This document shows, in pieces, positions 36,030 through 42,831 of a stretch of DNA of 64,000 nucleotides. The position numbers were made by a program, and so were the translations under genes. This DNA is from GWB2-37-7 sp942492835. Lineage in GTDB: Bacteria > Bacillota > Clostridia > Lutisporales > Lutisporaceae. The number at the start of each line of letters is the position of its first letter. The stretch's first letter is position 1. The notes below the pieces were generated by a model. The model did not search any database. It saw only the letters and a list, made by a program, of their open reading frames with translations, and had not been told where the DNA came from. The stretch is taken from NCBI GenBank assembly GCA_942492835.1, contig OW818645.1, forward strand, positions 3,596,001 through 3,660,000, given 5' to 3'.

Positions 36030-36062
36030 AGTCTAGTAGATTAAATATTAATCTACTAGACT
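36030..36062 (-). terminator. Perfect 15-bp hairpin between precursor and maturase genes
   Basis: AGTCTAGTAGATTAA (36030-36044) and TTAATCTACTAGACT (36048-36062) pair without mismatch around the loop ATA. There is no T-run right after it, so it is more likely a processing or mRNA-stabilising stem, or a leaky attenuator, than a strong terminator. Such stems commonly allow more precursor than enzyme to be made from one transcript. Confidence 0.75.
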
Positions 36063-36069
36063 ATTAAAT

Positions 36070-36186
36070 TTAAGATATTGCTGCGGAAAATACGCGAGGG
36101 GGGCATATAGCTATAAGGCTTGGGCCACAACCTGCAAGTGGTGTATCGGAAACAGGTATGAATTGGAAAAATCTAGTACTTGTCAT
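36070..36186 (-). CDS. Candidate RiPP precursor peptide, 38 residues
   Basis: ATG 36186 follows AAAGGAGGATTATTT, a near-ideal ribosome binding site, and the frame ends at TAA 36070-36072. The leader is MTSTRFFQFIPVSDTPLAG; the presumed core begins near C20 and reads CGPSLIAICPPRVFSAAIS, with C20 and C28, a Pro after each Cys-containing turn, and a hydrophobic end. The gene was not listed among longer frames. Size, two cysteines, strong ribosome binding site and position directly upstream of a radical SAM/SPASM maturase make it the likely substrate. It does not match lasso, lanthipeptide, SCIFF or subtilosin precursors that I know. Leader/core boundary and crosslink are inference. Confidence 0.75.
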   Translation of the reverse strand: MTSTRFFQFIPVSDTPLAGCGPSLIAICPPRVFSAAIS

Positions 36187-36488
36187 AAATAATCCTCCTT
36201 TCATATTTTAACAGGAACTGTTGAAACTTATTTTAGTAATATTGTCATAATTAATATGATTAAACTTAAATGTATGCCATTATAATATTTGTTTTAACGC
36301 CCTGTTATTATTTATAAACTAATTCTATACATTTTTTGTTGCACTGTAAACATAAATTTGAAAATAAACTAAAATTATTATTATAAGTAGATTATTTACA
36401 AATACAATTTATATTTGCAAAGTTCATAATCAGGTTCTTAACTCCACAAAATTAGAAACACTGATCATTATTAATAAGTTCTTTTAAA

Positions 36489-36622
36489 GTTAAGTGGGAA
36501 GCTAACTTTGCAACGGTAGAAGCTTACTGCATGTTGGTAAGATGGTGTATGAAGCGCAAGAAAATAAAGAAAGGTCGGGTTATGGACAATATTTAATAAA
36601 GTACTTGTTGGAGAATTTATGA
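36489..36622 (+). pseudogene. Remnant of a DUF1016 (YhcG-like PDDEXK) nuclease N-terminus
   Basis: The bases encode KWEANFATVEAY, then one base is missing from a Trp codon (TAC TGC AT for TAC TGG CAT), and the next frame continues HVGKMVYEAQENKERSGYGQ and LIKYLLENL. This is the N-terminal domain pattern of DUF1016/YhcG proteins (VEAYWxIGKxIxEAQ, RAxYGxxLI). The rest of the gene is absent and a stop follows at 36619. Confidence 0.65.
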
Positions 36623-36898
36623 AAATTATTGAATTGAGGTTGAAACAAGTTGATACTCAAATTAGTTTCAAAGGAATTGGCATTATTAATATAATTCATT
36701 TTTGAAATTAAAAATTTTTTAGTATAATAACTATACTTAGCATTTACATAATTCACAATGATAATAATAAAGATGAAATATCAAGTAAAGCTTGTAACAG
36801 TGAAATGTCAATCCTGAGAGCAAAAAAGGATTTAAATTTAATTTTTGAAGGACATTTATTAAGGAGACTTTCAACAATATATAAAGGAGAATTATATT

Positions 36899-37000
36899 GT
36901 GTCGAATGTAAAAAAAAGTAGTGTTTAAGCGAAGGTAGAGAAAGAAAAATTAATTGCGTCTACTCCAGCTTGTTCAAGTATTGAAGCAATGAGTTTATAA
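36899..37000 (+). pseudogene. Possible decayed RiPP precursor with in-frame stop
   Basis: GTG 36899 lies nine bases after AAAGGAG. The frame reads MSNVKKSSV, then TAA (36926-36928), then AKVEKEKLIASTPACSSIEA and MSL before a second TAA. A Lys/Glu-rich leader followed by a short Ser/Thr/Cys-containing end is the build of many RiPP precursors. It lies 0.7 kb from the maturase but on the other strand. A coincidental open stretch is quite possible. Confidence 0.3.
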
Positions 37001-37071
37001 TTATCTCTACAGTGAACTTAGTTCTTGCCTCCAAATCTCCGCCGAACTCATATTTCCCTACTCCTATGCAA

Positions 37072-37148
37072 ATTTACCCCGGGGTAAATACTTATGCTTT
37101 TGTTAAATTGTATTAAATATAAGCTAAAATGCACGTGGGGTGCATTTT
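37072..37148. repeat. Two palindromes upstream of yyaL fragment 3
   Basis: ATTTACCCC/GGGGTAAAT (37072-37089) is an uninterrupted 18-bp palindrome. AAAATGCAC (37126-37134) and GTGCATTTT (37140-37148) form a second 9-bp inverted repeat 37 bases further on. They lie about 100 bases before the yyaL start and could be operator sites; no matching regulator is known to me. Confidence 0.5.
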
Positions 37149-37250
37149 AAATAGGAAAAAGAAATTTGTTTACCTCATAGTTACCTTTTAATTCATATAT
37201 TCTGATATTAAGGGGAGAATAAAATAAAAATATTAAGGGAGCGTGATATT

Positions 37251-37447
37251 ATGCAGAATGAAAATATGCATCAAAATGCAAATAGATTGGCAAGTGAAAA
37301 AAGTCCATACCTATTACAGCATGCATATAACCCAGTAGATTGGTTTCCTTGGGGTAATGAAGCTTTTGATAAAGCAAAAGCTGAAAATAAACCCATATTC
37401 CTCTCTATTGGGTATTCATAGCTAATAGCCAACTTGTCATTGGTGCC
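37251..37447 (+). pseudogene. yyaL (DUF255) 5' fragment 3
   Basis: ATG 37251, with AAGGGAG upstream, opens 56 good codons of a YyaL protein: NRLASEKSPYLLQHAYNPVD, WFPWGNEAF and PIFLSIGYS. A TAG at 37419 follows. The expected next codons TCHWC reappear 13 bases later in another frame (AACTTGTCATTGGTG, 37431-37445), after the insert ATAGCTAATAGCC. Downstream coding is then lost at the boundary with the recombinase element. The nucleotide sequence differs by about a quarter from the gene at 42832, so it is an old copy or another allele. Confidence 0.8.
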
Positions 37448-37516
37448 AATACTGCAAAAGTAAATATTAAAGAACCTGCTATTTATCAGGCTTTATACAT
37501 ATTTTAGACAACAAAA

Positions 37517-37538
37517 AACCCCCTTACAATTGGGGGTG
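37517..37538 (-). terminator. Terminator of the serine recombinase gene
   Basis: On the minus strand ACCCCC and GGGGGT pair around AATTGTAA and are followed by TTTTTTGTTG. It lies 20 bases beyond the recombinase stop. Confidence 0.75.
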
Positions 37539-37557
37539 CAGATGTAACAATATTCCA

Positions 37558-39162
37558 TTAGGATGTCTTTCTCTTTTCCCTTAGTTCCTGCTTCCACTTT
37601 TCTAATTCCCTTATTCCTCTTTCAACCTCTGGTGTCCATTTAATTTCATAAGTAGCCTGATTTTTTCCAGTTTTCAAATACACCACATGGTCAATATATC
37701 TTTTTATGAGTACATTCTTTTCCTCTGAGTTCATTTTCTTAAACTTCCAAGGAAATGTGAGTAAATCATCTACAGATTTAAAGAAGGCTGCACTTTCAGG
37801 GTATAAATGCTCTTTTCCAATATCTTCTTCATCCACATCCTCTGACAAGGCTTCCAGTTTCTTTTTAACCTGTTCTAATTGGTTTTGTAATATCAGTTCT
37901 CTGTCAAGTAACCTTTGGTCAGGCTTTCTTATAATCATTAGGTCAAGTATGTTATCCAATTGGCTGTTTATATCCCTCTCCTGCTTAATGAGGTCATCCC
38001 TCTGTATGTCAATCTCAGATAGATATTTTTCTCCATCTGCAAGTTTCCTTTTTATATGAAATACAGCAGGTCTTGCAACTCTCCATATTTCACTTTTAAT
38101 ATACTTTTCTATGTCAATAATAGAGATAGCACCATTACCACATTTTTCACCTGTAGCATAATCCATGTTAACACAGGGTTTCAAATACTCTTTACCTTTA
38201 ACATGATGGAATACCATGCTCCTGCCACACTTACCACATTTGAGAACATTGGATAAGCTGGATGTCCTTTTCCTTGCTCCTACAGGTACTAACAGATTAC
38301 TTTTTAACAGTTTCTGAACCTGCATGAACTGCTCTTTATCAATTATAGGCTCATGGGCATTTTCATAAACTATCCAGTCCTCTTGGGGTGCATCCTTTGA
38401 CATTTCCTTACCATTGCTATCCTTGTACCATTCCCTCTTGCCATAAGTTTGAGTACCAATGTATTTGTCATTAGTTAAAATAATATGTGTACTCCTGCTA
38501 TTGAATAGAACTCCTTTTCTGGTTCTGTAACCCTTTTGGTTAAGTTCTACAGCTATTGAAGTTGTGGACTTACCTTCAATGTACATATCAAACATAAGCC
38601 TTATTAGAAATGCATGTTCATTTGGTACAAGCTTTTTGCTTTCAGAGTCATAATCATACCCTAAAGGTGCTTCCCCTAAATGATTTCCATACACAGCTAC
38701 AGCCTTTTTCTTACCTGTATTAAGTACAAGTTTAGATTGCTCTTGATACAGGTCTGACATTATTGCTTCTAACTTTGTGCCTAATGTGTCCTTATAGTCA
38801 ACAATTTTACCTCTATGGACTTCAATTAAAATCAAACCATTATATTTAAAATTATCCAATAATCTCTCAAGGTCTGTGGTTTTCCTTGTCAGCCTGTCAA
38901 ACCTGTAAACCACTAATGCCTTTATTTCCTTACTCTTAACCTTATCCCACACCTCTGTTAAGACAGGTCTATTTAGTGTCTCTGAACTCTCAACTTCCTC
39001 ATATATCTTTTCAAGAGGGATGGACAAGTTATTGCAGAAGTCTACAAGAATGTCATGGTGCTTTTGAAGTCCATCACTCTCTTTGACTCTGGACTTCCTG
39101 CTATATGCATAAAGTTTTGTAATTCCCTTATTATTCAATATATCAATTATGTTTTGGTTCAT
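37558..39162 (-). CDS. Large serine recombinase (site-specific integrase)
   Basis: A 534-residue recombinase. The resolvase domain covers about 15-150, with the catalytic Ser at residue 24 in YSRKSR and the motifs ALVVYRFDRLTRKTTDLERL and SDLYQEQSKL. Residues about 160-260 are the recombinase domain (APLGYDYDSESKKLVPNEHA). A zinc beta-ribbon follows (CGKCG and the Cys pair CVNMDYATGEKC, about 315-350), then a coiled coil (about 375-445), all in the order usual for large serine integrases. It probably integrates and excises the element in which it lies. Apparently intact. Confidence 0.92.
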   Translation of the reverse strand: MNQNIIDILNNKGITKLYAYSRKSRVKESDGLQKHHDILVDFCNNLSIPLEKIYEEVESSETLNRPVLTEVWDKVKSKEIKALVVYRFDRLTRKTTDLERLLDNFKYNGLILIEVHRGKIVDYKDTLGTKLEAIMSDLYQEQSKLVLNTGKKKAVAVYGNHLGEAPLGYDYDSESKKLVPNEHAFLIRLMFDMYIEGKSTTSIAVELNQKGYRTRKGVLFNSRSTHIILTNDKYIGTQTYGKREWYKDSNGKEMSKDAPQEDWIVYENAHEPIIDKEQFMQVQKLLKSNLLVPVGARKRTSSLSNVLKCGKCGRSMVFHHVKGKEYLKPCVNMDYATGEKCGNGAISIIDIEKYIKSEIWRVARPAVFHIKRKLADGEKYLSEIDIQRDDLIKQERDINSQLDNILDLMIIRKPDQRLLDRELILQNQLEQVKKKLEALSEDVDEEDIGKEHLYPESAAFFKSVDDLLTFPWKFKKMNSEEKNVLIKRYIDHVVYLKTGKNQATYEIKWTPEVERGIRELEKWKQELREKRKTS

Positions 39163-40169
39163 GGTTTGACCCCCAATTTTCTATAACTTGCTACACTATC
39201 ATGATTACTAAAGCATATATTAATTATAACATTGGTTTACATAATATTATAGTGGAAATCAGAGGTAAATCCTTTGATTGCAAGGCTTTGACAGGTGCTA
39301 TCTGCCATGTGCACATAGTTATTGTAAGCCAGTTGTTTCATGTGTTGTTAATAAATACTTTGTTGTCAACACTTGCTTCACATTCCAGTATGTTTCTTGA
39401 TGGGGGTATACTTCCACAGGAAACAGATATTCCTATCACTATATGGATTTAGATTTTTTTAAAATTTTGGGCAAAAAGCAGACTTAATTACAATGTGCCA
39501 ACATCCAAAAACTTCTACAAGTCATTCATATTTAGTTTAATGCAGTTGTTATGTAAAAATAGCTTCACATTAAAAAGTGCATTAAAATCAATATTTGAGC
39601 CTTTGAGATAGAATTGAAATCAAACATAATCTTATGACAGGGTGTGCATGGCAAAAATCTTCTTTTGCTTATGGCTGTAAGCTTACAGAGATTGGTCTGC
39701 ACAAAATGCCTATAAAATCTATAGGTAAATGATTTTTATATATGGTATAGGAATATATTGCCTTGTCACAATTGTTTATATTTACTGAACTTATTAGTAT
39801 ATAGGCAAAACAAAATACACAATAGCTGGAATATATTACATTGTCACAAATCCAAAAACTTTCTGGAGTAATAAGTGAGAGGATTTTTCACATCAGGAGT
39901 AAGACTATTGGTGGAATGTGGAATGTCACAAGAGCTAAAATTTGCAGCATTTATTAATAAGGCATCACAAAAAGTAAGCCTTAATTTTTTTTGAACCTTA
40001 TTTATATTACTATCTCTTATTCCTGCAGGTTGTGAGGTTAGGACATGTATATATACTGTCTATATAGTGTGCACCATAGGTGTTACAGATATATATCTCC
40101 CCAAAATGAGCAAAGTGTCACATGTTATTAAAATATTTTAAAGTTATTTTTAGATAGGAGGCAATAGTC
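39163..40169. other. About 1 kb without a supported gene inside the element
   Basis: No frame here has both a ribosome binding site and recognisable protein. An 83-codon frame at 39201 lacks both. Two direct repeats, GGAATATATTGCCTTGTCAC (39750 on) and GGAATATATTACATTGTCAC (39828 on), and several AT-rich runs occur. The region may contain promoters for the divergent recombinase and sigma-like genes, or an origin. Confidence 0.45.
39750..39849 (+). repeat. Pair of 22-bp direct repeats, possible regulator sites
   Basis: GGAATATATTGCCTTGTCAC+AA at 39750-39771 and GGAATATATTACATTGTCAC+AA at 39828-39849 match at 20 of 22 positions and lie 78 bases apart. Each contains the palindrome TTGTCACAA. 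A weaker relative (GGAATGTCACAAGAGC) follows near 39920. Confidence 0.55.
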
Positions 40170-40875
40170 ATGAAGTTTGTAAGAGGGGTGAAATAGAAGT
40201 ACAAGAATTTCCCCAAGGACATACACCATATAGTGAGAATGAGCAAAGACACCTGCATAGAGTTGACAAAGCTTGGTGGATATCTATAGAAAATGATAAG
40301 TTTGAAACATTTTACAAATCTATAGAAGGTGATATAAAACATTGGTGTAAAGGGTTTGCCAATAGATATAGGAACAGCTATTACATGGATGTAAATGACC
40401 TGATAAGTGGATGTAACCTACTGGCATGGAGACTATGGAAACTGGAATTTCAGATTAATGAGAATTACTCCATGTACACCAATTTCAAGACCAAGGTATT
40501 CAAAGGTGTATTCCTGCAATATTTAAGGACATTAAAGACCAATAAAAACAAGCTGTTGTGTACCACAGAGGGAGCAAAGAGAATTGACCAATTAGAGCAG
40601 GAATATGGCAGAGAATTAGAAGATACCAAGGCAGAACAAGCCATTGAGAATGTATTACACAAAATGTATGTGGAAGCTATTTACAGCAAGATAGGTACAG
40701 TTTTTTTTACAGAGCATGAGGAACAGGTGCAAAACTCATGAGGGAAACCTCTGAAATTTCCATTAGAGGAATGGCAAAGGAATTGGATGTACACCCTGAG
40801 ACAATGAGCAGAATGTTGAAGAAACTCAGGCAGAAATTGAAGTCACAGGGGTTAGACTGGGATGAAATATTATAG
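40170..40875 (+). pseudogene. Sigma-70-like factor with two frameshifts
   Basis: ATG 40170 follows AGGAGG but its frame stops after 8 codons. Adding one G to the GGGG at 40185-40188 gives a continuous frame: HTPYSENEQRHLHRVDKAWW, FYKSIEGDIKHWCKGFANRY (region-2-like helices), then FFTEHEEQV, and a second break near AAAA 40731-40734. Adding one A there gives KLMRETSEISIRGMAKELDV and HPETMSRMLKKLRQK, a region-4 helix-turn-helix, ending at TAG 40873. Both lesions are one-base losses in homopolymers. The intact portion 40385-40741 codes 118 residues. Either a recent pseudogene or two sequencing errors. Confidence 0.6.
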
Positions 40876-40998
40876 GATACTATAAATTTGTATGCTCCTA
40901 ATATAGCTACATCCCTCATTATTTTTGTTTGGAATTAATTAGGATTGGATGATATAATGATAACAATATCTATGCCAAGAAATACATGAGGTATTGTA

Positions 40999-41427
40999 AT
41001 GGAGTTTACAAAACTAAACAATGGATGGGATGCTGAACCTAATGCCCCTATGCCCAAAATATATATAGATGAAGATACTTCAAAACTAACTCTATCATTT
41101 TATCTAAATGCTTTTATTCATGATGATGTTGATGAAGATGATATTGGAATTTTAGAATTCAGTAATTGTTATAAATATAGACTTGGTTCTACTAATGATG
41201 AAGGGTTTTATAGAGGACAATGTAGATTTTTAGAGACTGGTATTAAATGGGGAGATTTTTATAAGATGTTTGATACAAATTGGAGAAATGATTTCCCTAT
41301 AGATGAGATAATAGTTGATAGTAGGTTAAAAGATAATCAAGATTTGTGCCACTACTTATTTTACTTTAGAGATGAGACTTTTGAATGTATTGCCTTAACT
41401 CATAGATTTACAATTAAAAGTAATTGA
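40999..41427 (+). CDS. Acidic protein of unknown function
   Basis: A 142-residue, strongly acidic cytoplasmic protein (ATG 40999). It is predicted as alternating beta strands and helices, with the run DDVDEDDIGILEFSNCYKYR and aromatic residues spaced as in small immunity or SUKH-like proteins, but I cannot place it in a family. It is the first of three small genes in the same direction, 28 to 37 bases apart. Its place in the integrative element suggests a cargo function such as defence or toxin immunity. Confidence 0.6.
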   Translation: MEFTKLNNGWDAEPNAPMPKIYIDEDTSKLTLSFYLNAFIHDDVDEDDIGILEFSNCYKYRLGSTNDEGFYRGQCRFLETGIKWGDFYKMFDTNWRNDFPIDEIIVDSRLKDNQDLCHYLFYFRDETFECIALTHRFTIKSN

Positions 41428-41463
41428 AATGCTGTAAATAATTTTGAAGGTGGTGTGAACTGC

Positions 41464-41682
41464 ATGGAAGAGTGGACAGCTTATTATGTTAATAACCCTG
41501 ATGATGACTATAACCTTGTTTTAGAGATTTTACATAATGATAATGATGTAGCACTTGTATATCAGGTTGAAAATGGTTTGAAATTAAAATATTATGCAAA
41601 TGAAAATGACTTAGTCATTCCAGTTGACTGGCTTTTAGGGTTACTTTCTGATGCAGCAAAAAGGCTTAGTAATGCTGGATAG
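41464..41682 (+). CDS. Small acidic protein of unknown function
   Basis: A 72-residue protein. ATG 41464 lies eight bases after AAGGTGGTG; the GTG at 41455 falls in that site. The sequence (WTAYYVNNPDDDYNLVLEIL, YYANENDLVIPVDWLLGLLS) is acidic and without signal or membrane segments. It belongs to the three-gene set from 40999 to 41847. No family recognised. Confidence 0.55.
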   Translation: MEEWTAYYVNNPDDDYNLVLEILHNDNDVALVYQVENGLKLKYYANENDLVIPVDWLLGLLSDAAKRLSNAG

Positions 41683-41703
41683 TAATATTAAGGTGGTGTA
41701 ATT

Positions 41704-41847
41704 ATGTTGGATGTTGCAGTCCCAGGACAAAGATGGGAAGTAGAGTTTATGAATGATGACACCATAGAAATAGAGAAATTTATTAGTGATGGAACAATAT
41801 ATGATAATTGTGAACTGGATGTTTTGTTCAGAGATTATACAGATTAA
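41704..41847 (+). CDS. 47-residue acidic protein
   Basis: ATG 41704 follows AAGGTGGTG and the frame ends at TAA 41845-41847. The product begins MLDVAVPGQRWEVEFMNDDT and continues IEIEKFISDGTIYDNCELDV, ending LFRDYTD. Small proteins with this VPGQRWEVEF start recur in bacterial immunity-type loci in my recollection, but no function is established. It is the third small gene of the set and lies 39 bases before the nucleotidyltransferase gene. Confidence 0.6.
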   Translation: MLDVAVPGQRWEVEFMNDDTIEIEKFISDGTIYDNCELDVLFRDYTD

Positions 41848-41886
41848 GTCTTGAGATGGCTTTTTAGGTAAAGGTGGAGGAATGAA

Positions 41887-42696
41887 ATGAATAATATCCC
41901 TGAAAGAGTTAATCAGATATTAAATGAGTACTTTGATTTGTTTGAGTCAAGGTTGCCCAATGTGCTTAAAGCATATTTTATTTTTGGCTCAGTATCATTA
42001 GGAGCATTTAATGATGGATTTAGTGATATTGATTTTGTGGCAGTAGTAAACAGGAAATTAACTGAAGCTGATTTGGGAGTGCTAAAGGAAGTTCACAGCA
42101 GCATCAAGAAACAATATCCTAAAACTGATTTAATGGGTATGTATGTAATGGAATATGACTTAAGTTCTGAACATGAAAATACAAAATCCTGCCCTTGCTT
42201 TATTGATGGTATATTTAAAGGCTATCAGAGATTTGAGAAAAATTCAATAGATGCTTATCAACTAAAAAAATATGGTATAACCATTAGAGGGCAAGGGTCT
42301 GAGAACTTTAAGTACACAGTAGACTGGGATATCCTAATCTATAATATGAAAGATAATATTAATACTTATTGGCTTAACTGGAAAAATGATTGCAAGAAGT
42401 TTCCTTCAGCCAAATTCTTTGGTTTATTTTTGAGTTTAGGAATGGTTGAATGGGGAGTTTTGGGGGTTACAAGACTATATTACACCTTTAAAGAGGGAGA
42501 TATGACTTCAAAAATTGGTGCAGGTGAATATGCATTAAAGACAGTTCCCCAAAGATGGCACAAGATTATTAATGAGTCCATGAGATTAAGGAAAGGCATA
42601 AAAAAATCCTACTACAAATCCATCTTTAAAAGAAGGAAAGATGCCTTGGACTATATTGAATACATAATACAGGAAAGCAATAATCTCTTAAAGTAA
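41887..42696 (+). CDS. Nucleotidyltransferase, aminoglycoside-adenylyltransferase-like
   Basis: A 269-residue protein with the polymerase-beta-type nucleotidyltransferase motif FIFGSVSLGAFNDGFSDIDF near residue 31 (GSxxxG then SDxD metal ligands). The C-terminal part, with WGVLGVTRLYYTFKEGDMTS and AGEYALKTVPQRWHKII, matches the DUF4111 domain found in AadA-type streptomycin/spectinomycin adenylyltransferases. It could give resistance to an aminoglycoside or modify another small substrate. As cargo of an integrative element, resistance is plausible. GGTGGAGGA precedes the ATG. Confidence 0.82.
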   Translation: MNNIPERVNQILNEYFDLFESRLPNVLKAYFIFGSVSLGAFNDGFSDIDFVAVVNRKLTEADLGVLKEVHSSIKKQYPKTDLMGMYVMEYDLSSEHENTKSCPCFIDGIFKGYQRFEKNSIDAYQLKKYGITIRGQGSENFKYTVDWDILIYNMKDNINTYWLNWKNDCKKFPSAKFFGLFLSLGMVEWGVLGVTRLYYTFKEGDMTSKIGAGEYALKTVPQRWHKIINESMRLRKGIKKSYYKSIFKRRKDALDYIEYIIQESNNLLK

Positions 42697-42831
42697 TAAA
42701 TATCCTACCCATAAATTTTCAAATTGAATATATAGTCACTTTCTTTCAAATAATAGTTAGGTGGTAAATAAAAATATACTTTACTATAAAAGTCCATCAA
42801 ACTATAAAATTATGAAAGGTGGTGATGCCAT

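Noticed and set aside
39201..39452. 83-codon frame upstream of the serine recombinase
   Set aside because: No ribosome binding site, odd composition (many Ile, His) and no recognised family.
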